DNA of 54,145 nt. Source: JAIVHA01 sp965367295 (GTDB lineage Bacteria > Pseudomonadota > Gammaproteobacteria > DSM-19610). Both the position numbers and the translations under genes were made by a program. Of the stretch, positions 25,828 to 34,055 are shown piece by piece (within the stretch, counting starts at the first letter, position 1; each line of letters begins with the position of its first letter). The notes under the pieces are model-generated. The model searched no databases. It saw only the letters and a list, made by a program, of their open reading frames with translations, and was not told the origin of the DNA. The stretch covers positions 1-54,145 of the forward strand of contig CBDUHN010000021.1 of NCBI GenBank assembly GCA_965367295.1, given 5' to 3'.

Positions 25828-26418
25828 ATGAATGACACGCATCACACCCTCGTACTTGCCTCCACTTCGCCCTTTCGGCGTGAGTTGCTGTCCCGTTTCG
25901 ATATCCCCTTCGAAACGGTTGCTCCCGATGTGGATGAAACCCGGCATACGGGTGAATCCCCTGAAGACCTGGTACTACGCCTGTCGGAAGCCAAGGCGCG
26001 CGCCGGGGCAGGCGCTTTTGGACATGCCCTGGTGATTGGTTCCGATCAGGTCGCAGTGGTGGATGGCGAGGTGCTGGGTAAACCCGGGGATCATGAAAAG
26101 GCCAGAGCCCAGCTTCGCAAGCTATCCGGCAAGGCGGTGCGCTTTCTGACCGGCCTGTGCCTGTTCAACAGCACCAGCGGCGAGGCGAGTACCACGCTGG
26201 TACCCTTCACCGTACATTTCCGTATCCTGGATGACGAGCGTATTGAGCGCTATCTGCGCAAGGAACAACCATACAACTGTGCCGGCAGCTTCAAATCCGA
26301 AGCGCTGGGCATCACGCTGTTCGAACGCATGGAAGGCGATGATCCCACTGCGCTGATCGGCCTGCCGCTGATTGAGCTAACCAGCCTGCTGGCCCGGGCC
26401 GGGGTGATGTTGCCGTAA
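25828..26418 (+). CDS. yceF: Maf-family nucleotide pyrophosphatase YceF
   Basis: 196-residue Maf protein, a house-cleaning pyrophosphatase. The YceF branch acts on m7GTP in E. coli. LASTSPFRRELL is the Maf signature, GSDQVAVVDGE and YNCAGSFKSEALGITLFE are close to E. coli YceF, so this is the YceF rather than YhdE type. ATG 25828 is chosen by alignment; the frame continues back into pycB. No Shine-Dalgarno is visible, and a -10 box lies nine bases upstream. In Pseudomonas maf is co-directional with sppA and yceD; here it is on the opposite strand from both. Confidence 0.93.
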   Translation: MNDTHHTLVLASTSPFRRELLSRFDIPFETVAPDVDETRHTGESPEDLVLRLSEAKARAGAGAFGHALVIGSDQVAVVDGEVLGKPGDHEKARAQLRKLSGKAVRFLTGLCLFNSTSGEASTTLVPFTVHFRILDDERIERYLRKEQPYNCAGSFKSEALGITLFERMEGDDPTALIGLPLIELTSLLARAGVMLP

Positions 26419-26420
26419 GG

Positions 26421-26464
26421 TGTCCGGATAAATAACGACCCGCTGCTCCGGATTCATCCGGACA
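26421..26464. terminator. Nested palindrome between convergent yceF and sppA
   Basis: TGTCCGGAT (26421-26429) pairs with ATCCGGACA (26456-26464). Within it an 18-base REP-like unit (CTCCGGATTCATCCGGAC, 26446-26463) can fold alone. It lies in the 57-base gap between two convergent genes and may act as a bidirectional terminator, though T-runs are missing. Confidence 0.5.
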
Positions 26465-26475
26465 ATATCAGTTAC

Positions 26476-27453
26476 TCACTGCAGGTTCGGCGTAGCCCCC
26501 ATGACTTCCGTAAGAGCCTTGGCCATGGCCACTCCCAAACGGTCACTGAAGCGCTTCAGGAAATCAGGCCGCGGCGTATAGTCCACCATATCTTCCGCAC
26601 CGATCAGTTCCCGGGCTACATAGCCGGCACTGGCCAATCCGTCGACCAACCCCAGTTGCACGCCCTGTTCACCGGTCCAGACCAGGCCGGAAAAGATATC
26701 CGGGTTATCCGCCAATCGATCCTTACGGCCCTCGCGTACGGTTTTAATGAACTGGGCATGGATGTTATCGAGCAGGCCCTGCACGTGGGCCACGTCATCT
26801 TCCCGCGTTGCCTGGAAGGGATCCAGGAAGCCCTTGTGCTCGCCGGCGGTGAGCAGGCGCCGCTCGACACCCAGTTTATCCATGGCGCCGACAAAACCGA
26901 AACCATCCATACGCACACCAATGGAGCCGACAATGCTGGCCTTATCGGCATAGATCTGGTCGGCTGCCACGGCAACGTAGTAGCCGCCCGAGGCGCAGAT
27001 ATCGGTGACCACGGCATACAGCGGGATATCCGGATGCTCCTCCCGCAGGCGGTGGATTTCGTCATTGATATAACCGGCCTGCACCGGGCTGCCACCGGGA
27101 CTGTTGATGCGCAGGATCACCCCCTTGACGTGCTTGCTTTCAAATGCGTCGCGTAGACCGGTGATGATATTGTCGGCGCTGGCCTCCGCGTCGGCCGCGA
27201 TGATGCCGTCCAGTTCCACCAGTGCGGTATGGGTGCCGGTCACGAGGCCATCGGCCTGCCAGGCGCCGGGCCGGTACAGGAACAGAATGCTGAACAGGTA
27301 TACGAACAACAGGGTCTTGAACAGAATACTCCAGCGTCGTGCGCGGCGTTGTTCATTCACCGAGGCAAAGGCCAGCCGGTTGAGGAGATCCTGCTGCCAC
27401 TGGATCGATTCAGGGGAGTTGTCAGCCGCGGGTAATTCTTTTTCGTTTGTCAT
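26476..27453 (-). CDS. sppA: Signal peptide peptidase SppA, short type
   Basis: Membrane-anchored S49 serine protease, 325 residues, half the size of E. coli SppA and similar to the 36-kDa type. A single membrane segment (ILFKTLLFVYLFSILFLY, about 43-60) is followed by a periplasmic catalytic domain. ILRINSPGGSPVQAG is the oxyanion region, DICASGGYYVAVA holds the nucleophile Ser, and GEHKGFLDPF the general-base Lys, giving a Ser-Lys dyad. Members degrade cleaved signal peptides in the membrane. It follows the HAD phosphatase gene by 94 bases, the Pseudomonas order (PA2974-PA2973). Confidence 0.92.
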   Translation of the reverse strand: MTNEKELPAADNSPESIQWQQDLLNRLAFASVNEQRRARRWSILFKTLLFVYLFSILFLYRPGAWQADGLVTGTHTALVELDGIIAADAEASADNIITGLRDAFESKHVKGVILRINSPGGSPVQAGYINDEIHRLREEHPDIPLYAVVTDICASGGYYVAVAADQIYADKASIVGSIGVRMDGFGFVGAMDKLGVERRLLTAGEHKGFLDPFQATREDDVAHVQGLLDNIHAQFIKTVREGRKDRLADNPDIFSGLVWTGEQGVQLGLVDGLASAGYVARELIGAEDMVDYTPRPDFLKRFSDRLGVAMAKALTEVMGATPNLQ

Positions 27454-27489
27454 CGAATGCTCTTCCTGGTTTCGCTAATCCGGTTGCTT

Positions 27490-27507
27490 GTTCGAATGTA
27501 TTCGGAC
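27490..27507. repeat. Short REP-like palindrome
   Basis: GTTCGAATGTATTCGGAC: five-base arms around an eight-base core. Same 18-base form as the units at 26446, 43272 and 44020. It lies between the HAD phosphatase and sppA genes. Confidence 0.6.
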
Positions 27508-27547
27508 AATGGGCAATGTCGCCGCCGGGCATCCCGTCCCTTGCCTG

Positions 27548-28240
27548 TCATTCCGCGTTTACCATCAGGGGCTGCCCCCGGTAGCGGGCCAGCCAGGGGG
27601 TGAATTCCGCGAGGCTGTCAATGCACCCCAACGGTTCATGCCGCAGCAGACGTTCCAGCGCATGAACCCCGTAACTGACCGCCACCGGGCCGGCTCCGGC
27701 ATTGCGCGCCATTTCCATATCGTATTCGGTATCGCCCACCATCAGGGTTTCCTGTGGCGGAATATCCAGTTGCTGCATCAGTTCCTGCAGCATGCGCGGA
27801 TGAGGTTTGGAACGGGTTTCGTCGGAACAGCGCGTGGCCGCAAACTGGGCCTCCAGGCCCGTTGCCTGTAGCACCTTGTCCAGGCCTGCACGTCCCTTGC
27901 CAGTTGCCACGGCCAGCTGGTAGCCCTCGTCGCGCAGGGCCTCCAGGGTCTCCCGGGCATGGGGGAACAACCGCGACTCGCCCGCCACCTGGAACCAGTG
28001 ATGCCGGTAGCGATCGATGTAGTGCTCCACGAAACCGGCATCACAACCGGGGTGCAACTGTTCGATCGCTTCGCGCAACCCCAGGCCGATGATATTGCGG
28101 CAGACGTCATCACTCATGTCCGTCATGCCGAGATCCCGGTTGGCGGCCTGCAGACTGGTGACGATCTGGGATTCGGAATCCATGAGCGTACCGTCCCAGT
28201 CAAAAACCAGTAACCGCACCCCGGTGTGTGATGACGTCAT
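27548..28240 (-). CDS. HAD-family phosphatase, phosphoglycolate phosphatase-like
   Basis: Haloacid dehalogenase-type phosphatase, 230 residues from ATG 28240, chosen because AGGAAGG precedes it; GTG 28273, overlapping the rluC stop, is an alternative. Motif I is VFDWDGTLMDSES with the nucleophile Asp. The cap domain is helical (subclass IA), motif II is AVATGKG, motif III the KPHPRML lysine, and motif IV VGDTEYDMEMA. Close relatives next to rluC in other gammaproteobacteria are annotated as phosphoglycolate phosphatase-like; the real substrate is uncertain. Confidence 0.88.
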   Translation of the reverse strand: MTSSHTGVRLLVFDWDGTLMDSESQIVTSLQAANRDLGMTDMSDDVCRNIIGLGLREAIEQLHPGCDAGFVEHYIDRYRHHWFQVAGESRLFPHARETLEALRDEGYQLAVATGKGRAGLDKVLQATGLEAQFAATRCSDETRSKPHPRMLQELMQQLDIPPQETLMVGDTEYDMEMARNAGAGPVAVSYGVHALERLLRHEPLGCIDSLAEFTPWLARYRGQPLMVNAE

Positions 28241-28269
28241 ATCCTTCCTGTGTACATAAAACCCACCAC

Positions 28270-29244
28270 TCACTCCGCGGCACTGGCCGCGGGCATATCC
28301 TGTTCCTCAAGCGCATCCAGCACCGCGCGCAGATCATCGCTCAGCGGTGCGCTTACATGGACCTCACGCTCATGGCCCGGTTCCCGGAAACTCAGCGACT
28401 GGGCATGCAAAAACAGCCGTCGCAGGCCCAGCCCGCGCATCCGCCTGTTGAATCCGGTGTCGCCATATTTCTCATCCCCCGCCAGTGGATGACCGATATG
28501 GGCACCATGCACACGGATCTGGTGGGTGCGACCGGTATCCAGGTTCACATCCAACAGGCTGGCCTGATCGAATATTTGAACCGGTCTGAACAGGGTACGG
28601 GCCGATTTGCCTTCGGTATCTACGGTAACGATACGTTCCCCGCCCTTGAGCTGATTCTTGCGCAGTGCCGCCGTCACCGTGCGAGTGCCGCCCTGCCAGC
28701 TCCCCTGCACCAAGGCCAGATAACGCTTTTCCATACCACCTTCACGCAATAATTCGTGTAGATTGCGCAGTGAACTTCGCTTCTTGGCGATCACCAGACA
28801 ACCGGAGGTCTCGCGATCAAGTCGATGCACCAGTTCCAGCATGGGGGCCGTGGGCCGCGCTGCGCGCAGGGCCTCGATCACCCCATGACTGACCCCACTG
28901 CCGCCGTGCACCGCCACCCCGGCCGGCTTGTTCAGCACCAGCAGGCGTTCATCTTCATAGATAATGGCGGCCTCGATGCGGCTGACCAGTCCGTCCGAAG
29001 GGTTGCCGTGATCCCGTTCCGCCAGGCGAATGGGGGGGATCCGGATCTCGTCTCCGTCCTGAACCCGGTATTCCGGCTTGATACGCCCCTTGTTGACCCG
29101 CACCTCCCCCTTGCGCAGCAGCCGGTAGATACGGCTCTTCGGCACCCCTTTCAGTTGTCGCAACAGGAAGTTATCGATGCGTTGACCGGCCTGCTCAGTG
29201 CCTACCTTGACCCATTGCACACCATTTTTCGGCTCTTCACTCAT
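28270..29244 (-). CDS. rluC: 23S rRNA pseudouridine synthase RluC
   Basis: 324-residue pseudouridine synthase modifying 23S rRNA (positions 955, 2504 and 2580 in E. coli). An N-terminal S4 domain (QRIDNFLLRQLKGVPKSRIY, RKGEVRVNKGRIKPEY) is followed by the RluA-type catalytic domain with HRLDRETSGCLVIAK, where the Asp is catalytic. Alignment with E. coli RluC supports ATG 29244. There is no Shine-Dalgarno; an extended -10 (TGGTATGAT) lies six bases upstream, so a leaderless transcript is likely. It is divergent from rne and followed by the HAD gene. Confidence 0.95.
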   Translation of the reverse strand: MSEEPKNGVQWVKVGTEQAGQRIDNFLLRQLKGVPKSRIYRLLRKGEVRVNKGRIKPEYRVQDGDEIRIPPIRLAERDHGNPSDGLVSRIEAAIIYEDERLLVLNKPAGVAVHGGSGVSHGVIEALRAARPTAPMLELVHRLDRETSGCLVIAKKRSSLRNLHELLREGGMEKRYLALVQGSWQGGTRTVTAALRKNQLKGGERIVTVDTEGKSARTLFRPVQIFDQASLLDVNLDTGRTHQIRVHGAHIGHPLAGDEKYGDTGFNRRMRGLGLRRLFLHAQSLSFREPGHEREVHVSAPLSDDLRAVLDALEEQDMPAASAAE

Positions 29245-29284
29245 TGCGGCATCATACCAGCTAAGCCCTTTTCACTGGTGAAAA
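29245..29284 (-). promoter_or_regulatory. Extended -10 promoter and palindrome before rluC
   Basis: Minus-strand TGGTATGAT (29251-29259) is an extended -10 whose start point would fall on or next to the rluC ATG. Just upstream, TTTTCACTGGTGAAAA (29269-29284) is a perfect palindrome at the -20 to -35 position and could be an operator. Confidence 0.5.
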
Positions 29285-29344
29285 ACCTGCGTAAGGCCTT
29301 GATTCCAGACTCCAAGCCGGTTTCAAGAAACCTCATCTAAGCAA

Positions 29345-29373
29345 TTGATATTACGGGATCGAATTGATATAGT
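29345..29373 (+). promoter_or_regulatory. Sigma-70 promoter of rne
   Basis: -35 TTGATA (29345-29350), 17-base spacer, -10 TATAGT (29368-29373). Start point expected near 29380, giving a leader of about 460 bases to the rne ATG. Confidence 0.65.
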
Positions 29374-29379
29374 CGGCGT

Positions 29380-29839
29380 GTTTTCCGAGCTATTGGATGA
29401 GTAGTGCCAGTAGCCCAGGTGCCGGAAGTTCCCATGCAACCCAGTGGCGGATAGCGGCACCCGCAACGGCTTTTGATTTTGGCGTACAGACTCCGCATGC
29501 GGATGAGCATACGTCGACAGGTGCCACCGGCTCCGCGTCACCGCAGCGATACTTCATCGTGGCGACGAGCGCCACTAACCGGACTGCCCTCTCGACCCAT
29601 TTCTCCCGTAGCGATGTGTTGATACACCAGCAGACAAAAGCACAATTTTATTACGAACAACAGCGCTCCTATGTTGATAGACACAATCATGTTCGACCTG
29701 AATGCCGTGATTCTGATGATCGCAGCACTCTGTTGTCTGTGGATGACGGTTGAGCCGTCCCCGATGCAACAGTGGATTCAGCGTCTGCCTGTGAACGTGG
29801 CAAATCAGCGTTGGTCAGAGCGCGTGAGAGAAATCAGAC
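29380..29839 (+). promoter_or_regulatory. Long 5' leader of rne
   Basis: About 460 bases without a supported gene between the promoter and the rne start. E. coli rne also has a long (361-base) structured leader through which RNase E cleaves and limits its own mRNA; this leader may serve the same role. Short open frames within it show no family similarity. I did not model its folds. Confidence 0.55.
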
Positions 29840-32308
29840 ATGAAAAGAATGTTAATCAATGCAACTCAACGCGAAGAGTTGCGCGTGGCCATGGTCGATG
29901 GCCAGAAGCTGTACGACCTGGATATTGAGGTACCTTCCCGAGGCCAGAAAAAATCAAACGTTTACAAAGGTAAAATCACCCGCATCGAGCCCAGTCTCGA
30001 AGCGGCCTTTGTCGACTATGGCGCTGAGCGCCACGGCTTCCTGCCCCTGAAGGAAATCGCCCGTAGCTACTTCCGCAACAAGGATGGCAATGAGGGTGGC
30101 CGCCAGAGCATCAAGGATGCCCTTCACGAGGGCCAGGAAGTGGTCATCCAGGTGGAAAAGGAAGAGCGCGGCAACAAGGGCGCTGCACTGACCACCTTCA
30201 TCAGCCTGGCCGGCCGCTACCTGGTGCTGATGCCCAACAATCCGCGCGCCGGTGGAGTCTCGCGCCGTATCGAAGGCGAAGACCGCAGTGACCTGCGCGA
30301 CGCCATGAGTTCCCTGGAAATCCCCGAAGGCATGGGCCTGATCGTGCGCACCGCCGGCGTTGGCCGTACGGCAGAAGAACTGCAGTGGGACCTGGACTAC
30401 CTGACACACCTGTGGAATTCCATCGAGAATGCCGCCAAGGACCGCCCCGCCCCCTTCCTGATCTACCAGGAAAGCAATGTCATCATCCGGGCCCTGCGCG
30501 ACTACCTGCGCAATGACATCGGGGAAATCCTGGTCGACGACGAGGAAGTCCATGGCCAGGCGATTCAGTTCATGCAGCAGGTCATGCCGCATAACCTCAA
30601 CAAGCTGAAGCGCTACGACGACCCGGTACCACTGTTCTCCCGCTACCAGATCGAAAGCCAGATCGAGTCCGCCTTCCAGCGTGAAGTGACCCTGCCTTCC
30701 GGCGGCGCCATCGTGATCGATCACACCGAGGCGCTGATCTCCATCGATATCAACTCGGCGCGCGCCACCAAGGGCAGCGACATCGAGGAGACCGCGCTGA
30801 ACACCAACCTGGAAGCGGCGGATGAAATCGCCCGCCAGCTGCGTATCCGCGACCTGGGCGGTCTGATCGTCATCGACTTCATCGATATGCAGCCCACCAA
30901 GCATCAGCGTGAGGTGGAAAACCGCCTGCGCGATGCCCTGAAAATGGATCGCGCGCGGGTGCAGGTGGGACGTATTTCCCGCTTCGGTCTGCTGGAGATG
31001 TCACGCCAGCGCTTGCGCCCGTCACTCGGCGAATCCAGCCAGCACGTCTGCCCACGCTGCAAGGGCCAGGGCACGGTGCGCGGTGTGGAATCCCTCGGCC
31101 TGTCGATACTGCGCATCATCGAAGAAGAGGCCATGAAAGACAGCTCCGAGCGGGTCATCGCCACCCTGCCCGTTGAGGTCGGCACCTTCCTGCTTAACGA
31201 GAAGCGCGAGCTGCTGCTGAACCTGGAACAACGCCACAATATCGGCATTGCCATCGTGCCCACCCCGGCACTGGAAACTCCGGCGTATGACATTCAACGG
31301 GTGCGCCGCGATGAAATGAAGGGTGAGTTGGCCGAGGCCAGCTATAAACTGATCACGGAAGATGTTGAAGCCGACGAAGGTTACAAGGCCGGTGGCCGCG
31401 CAGTGACGGCAGAACAGCCTGCTGTGAAGGCGATCGCCCCGGCCCCCGCTCCTGCACCGGCGCCACCGCAGGCCGTCGCAGCGGTCAGCCCGGCTGCCGG
31501 CAACGACAGCGGCCTGATTCAACGCATCTGGGACAGCCTGTTCGGCCGTAAGGTGGAGCGTAAGGACGAGAGCGAGGAACGCCAGGAAAGCCAGGAAAAG
31601 GAAACCAGCGGTGGCCGCCGTAACCAGCGTAGCGGCGAACCCCGTTCCGGCGGGCGTTCCCGTGGTGGACGTCGCCGTAGTTCCTCACGCCGCCAGCCCG
31701 ACGACAGCTCGAAGCCACGCAAGGAGGAAGCCGCCCCGGCTACTGCCACCGAGCAAAAACCGGCTAGCGCCTCCACAACGGATGATGCCAAAACGGAAGG
31801 GGCCGATGGCGGCCGGAGCCAGGGCCGTAGCAATCGCCGTGGCCGCCGCGGCGGACGTCGTCGTCCGAATCAGCGTCGCGACACGAATCGTAACGGCGAG
31901 GATAGTGGTAACCAGGCCCAAGGTGGCGAATCATCCGGTAACGGTAACGGTAACGGTAACGGTAACGGTAATAACAACAATGCCGGAACCGGGGCTGCCC
32001 CTGCGGCGGCACCCTCCGGGGATGCCGTTGCCAAAGACTTCCATCGGGCTCCCGCGCCGAAGTTCACTCCGACGGGTTTGGCCAATGAGTCAGCACCCAA
32101 ACCGGAGGCACCGAAGACAAGTGCCCCTGCTCCGGTATCGGACGCGCCCAGGCAGGAAACTCCGAAGGCCAGCGCCCCAACACCGGATGCGCCTAAACCC
32201 GCGGCGACACCCAAGCCCGATGCACCCAAGCCTGCAACCAGCGGTGGGGATAGTGGCGGCAACCAGGCTCCCGCCCCCGTTGCACCCAAGGTGAATGCCG
32301 GGGAGTAA
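29840..32308 (+). CDS. rne: Ribonuclease E
   Basis: Endoribonuclease that initiates mRNA decay and matures rRNA and tRNA; 822 residues, shorter than E. coli (1061). The start MKRMLINATQREELRVAMVDG aligns residue for residue with known RNase E. Catalytic half: S1 domain around 35-120, DNase I-like subdomain with SIDINSARAT and VIDFIDMQ carrying the two catalytic Asp, then the zinc link CPRCKGQG that holds the tetramer. After about residue 520 the chain is disordered: an Ala/Pro run, an Arg/Gly/Ser-rich RNA-binding stretch, a Gly-Asn repeat and an Ala/Pro/Lys tail that may recruit degradosome partners. Transcribed from 29345 with a long leader. Confidence 0.96.
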   Translation: MKRMLINATQREELRVAMVDGQKLYDLDIEVPSRGQKKSNVYKGKITRIEPSLEAAFVDYGAERHGFLPLKEIARSYFRNKDGNEGGRQSIKDALHEGQEVVIQVEKEERGNKGAALTTFISLAGRYLVLMPNNPRAGGVSRRIEGEDRSDLRDAMSSLEIPEGMGLIVRTAGVGRTAEELQWDLDYLTHLWNSIENAAKDRPAPFLIYQESNVIIRALRDYLRNDIGEILVDDEEVHGQAIQFMQQVMPHNLNKLKRYDDPVPLFSRYQIESQIESAFQREVTLPSGGAIVIDHTEALISIDINSARATKGSDIEETALNTNLEAADEIARQLRIRDLGGLIVIDFIDMQPTKHQREVENRLRDALKMDRARVQVGRISRFGLLEMSRQRLRPSLGESSQHVCPRCKGQGTVRGVESLGLSILRIIEEEAMKDSSERVIATLPVEVGTFLLNEKRELLLNLEQRHNIGIAIVPTPALETPAYDIQRVRRDEMKGELAEASYKLITEDVEADEGYKAGGRAVTAEQPAVKAIAPAPAPAPAPPQAVAAVSPAAGNDSGLIQRIWDSLFGRKVERKDESEERQESQEKETSGGRRNQRSGEPRSGGRSRGGRRRSSSRRQPDDSSKPRKEEAAPATATEQKPASASTTDDAKTEGADGGRSQGRSNRRGRRGGRRRPNQRRDTNRNGEDSGNQAQGGESSGNGNGNGNGNGNNNNAGTGAAPAAAPSGDAVAKDFHRAPAPKFTPTGLANESAPKPEAPKTSAPAPVSDAPRQETPKASAPTPDAPKPAATPKPDAPKPATSGGDSGGNQAPAPVAPKVNAGE
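31937..31972 (+). repeat. GGTAAC hexamer microsatellite inside rne
   Basis: Five exact tandem GGTAAC units (31937-31966) and one variant (GGTAAT). They encode alternating Gly-Asn in the disordered tail. Unit size is six, so copy-number slippage would alter length without a frameshift. Confidence 0.9.
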
Positions 32309-32335
32309 TCGCCACCGGTATGCATGCCCACGAAG

Positions 32336-32364
32336 AGGCCCCGGCAAATGCCGGGGCCTTTTTG
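32336..32364 (+). terminator. Intrinsic terminator of rne
   Basis: AGGCCCCGGCA (32336-32346) pairs perfectly with TGCCGGGGCCT (32349-32359) around AA, followed by TTTT. It is 27 bases after the rne stop. It also sits just past the end of the convergent phosphatase gene. Confidence 0.92.
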
Positions 32365-32366
32365 AT

Positions 32367-32843
32367 TCAGAACCCGTAACGCTGGCGAATGTCCACCAGC
32401 AAGCCCTCTGCCGCCACTTCAATCAGGTCGATTACCCGCTCAAACCCCTTGGGACCTCCGTAATAGGGATCGGGCACATCCTGTTCCGGAAGATCGGGCG
32501 CGAAGTCCAGGAAACGACGGAATACCGCACGGCACTCCGCGGGGCAGACATCATCCAGATCCTGGAAATTACTCATATCCATGGGCAGGACGTAATCGAA
32601 TTCCTCAAAATCCGCCGCCCGCACGCGGCGGGCCTGCTGGCGGCTGATATCCACACCCCGCTGCAGGGCCGCCTTCTGGGCACGGGTATCCGGCGGTTCA
32701 CCCACGTGGTAGGCATGGGTGCCGGCGGAATCGATGCTGATATAGGCACTCAGGCCTTCCCGCTCCACCAGTGCCGCGAATACCCCTTCAGCGGTGGGGG
32801 AACGGCAGATATTGCCCATACAAACAAAAAGCACTTTTACCAT
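32367..32843 (-). CDS. Low-molecular-weight protein tyrosine phosphatase
   Basis: 158-residue cytoplasmic phosphatase. From ATG 32843 the protein begins MVKVLFVCMGNICRSPTAEG, the P-loop CxxxxxRS with nucleophile Cys, and ends with the general acid in VPDPYYGGPKGFERV. GGAG lies nine bases before this ATG; the frame back to 32867 is less likely. It is the eukaryote-like LMW-PTP type. It lacks the Wzc/Wza exopolysaccharide neighbours of Wzb-type enzymes. Its position between rne and kdsB corresponds to PA2978 of Pseudomonas. The target is unknown. Confidence 0.92.
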   Translation of the reverse strand: MVKVLFVCMGNICRSPTAEGVFAALVEREGLSAYISIDSAGTHAYHVGEPPDTRAQKAALQRGVDISRQQARRVRAADFEEFDYVLPMDMSNFQDLDDVCPAECRAVFRRFLDFAPDLPEQDVPDPYYGGPKGFERVIDLIEVAAEGLLVDIRQRYGF

Positions 32844-32957
32844 GCGGTACTGCTCCAATAGGTTCATGCCACAATTACACGTATTATTTCATTATGCACA
32901 CGGGATTTCATCCGAAGCCCTTGTCCATATTCCACCCACCATCGACAGGACCAGCCC

Positions 32958-33227
32958 ATGCAAACCGACGCACTTCTGCCAACCCTGCGCGGCCTGATCG
33001 GAACCCGTATCCTCTATCGGGAACAGGCCTGTGAGGTTATTGAGATACTGGAGGAAGGACCCATGCTCGTTCTGCAATGCGCAAACCGGGAACAGGTGAT
33101 ACAGGCCAATCAATATGGCGATGCAACCCGACGGGCTCCGAAAACCATCTCCCTGCCCGTGTTGAGTGACGATGGTGACGATTATCATCCGGAGTTTCGC
33201 CTGCTGGGATTAGTGAACGAAGGTTGA
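32958..33227 (+). CDS. Small hypothetical protein
   Basis: 89-residue protein with AGGA eight bases before ATG 32958. It starts MQTDALLPTLRGLIGTRILY, then predicted beta strands (ACEVIEILEEGPMLVLQC, with two Cys far apart) and a hydrophilic tail ending FRLLGLVNEG. It is acidic overall, with no signal peptide or membrane segment. The pattern suggests a small beta-barrel such as an SH3-like or OB-like fold, but I do not recognise the family. It is a lone plus-strand gene between the phosphatase and kdsB, in a cluster where relatives carry murB near here. Coding potential is supported by the ribosome-binding site and uniform composition. Confidence 0.7.
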   Translation: MQTDALLPTLRGLIGTRILYREQACEVIEILEEGPMLVLQCANREQVIQANQYGDATRRAPKTISLPVLSDDGDDYHPEFRLLGLVNEG

Positions 33228-33264
33228 GTTCACCGGTTCGTCGCCACAGGACATTGCGCCTGCC

Positions 33265-34044
33265 TTAGTGAATGATCCTGAGCGACTGCATCAGCTGTTC
33301 CACGAGGATGATGTCATCCTCGGTATCCACACCGGGGCCGGGATGGCCGGCGGCCTCAACGACATGAATACGTTCGCCACTCCACAGCGCACGCAGTTGC
33401 TCCAGGCGTTCGGTGTTTTCCAGCAGCGTGGGCTCCATGCGCGCGAAGGCACGCAGAAAACCGGCGCGGTAGGCATAGAGGCCGATATGGCGTAAAGGCT
33501 TCAGATGTAGCGGCAAGGCCCGGTTGCCGGCGGCCAGCAGGTCGCGGTCCCAGGGGATGGGGGCGCGGCTGAAATAGAGGGCATAGCCCTCGCGATCCGT
33601 CACCACCTTCACCACGTTGGGATCAAAAAATTCGCCTATGGCCTTGATGGGCGTAACCGGTGTTGTGATGCGCGCCTGTTCATGGGCGGCCAGATCCTCT
33701 GCCACCTGCCGCACCAGTTGCACCGGCATCAATGGCTCATCACCCTGCAGGTTGACGATGATAGTGTCATCGTCCCAGCCCATGACATCCACCACCTCGG
33801 CGAGCCGATCGGTGCCGGTGCTGTGATCCTCACGGGTCATGCATACTTCAGCGCCGAACTCCTCGGCAACGGCGGCAATGCGCGCATCATCGGTGGCGAT
33901 CACCACCTGTTCCGCGCCGCTCTGCCGTGCCTGCAGCCAGACATGCTCGATCATCGGCTTGCCGGCGATCTCACGCAACGGCTTGCCGGGCAGGCGCGTG
34001 GAGGCAAAACGGGCGGGAATCACAACCTTGAACCGGGTGCTCAT
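33265..34044 (-). CDS. kdsB: CMP-KDO synthetase
   Basis: 3-deoxy-manno-octulosonate cytidylyltransferase, 259 residues. It activates Kdo with CTP to CMP-Kdo for the lipopolysaccharide inner core. KVVIPARFASTRLPGKPL is the nucleotide-binding N-terminus, MTREDHSTGTDRLAEV and VNLQGDEPL hold substrate and metal residues, and SRAPIPWDRD and HIGLYAYR are late landmarks. It follows ycaR by 11 bases, the gene order of both E. coli and Pseudomonas. Confidence 0.97.
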   Translation of the reverse strand: MSTRFKVVIPARFASTRLPGKPLREIAGKPMIEHVWLQARQSGAEQVVIATDDARIAAVAEEFGAEVCMTREDHSTGTDRLAEVVDVMGWDDDTIIVNLQGDEPLMPVQLVRQVAEDLAAHEQARITTPVTPIKAIGEFFDPNVVKVVTDREGYALYFSRAPIPWDRDLLAAGNRALPLHLKPLRHIGLYAYRAGFLRAFARMEPTLLENTERLEQLRALWSGERIHVVEAAGHPGPGVDTEDDIILVEQLMQSLRIIH

Positions 34045-34055
34045 GATCAGGCGGC

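Noticed and set aside
29397..29753. 118-residue plus-strand frame in the rne leader
   Set aside because: No family resemblance or ribosome-binding site; the region is better explained as an untranslated leader.
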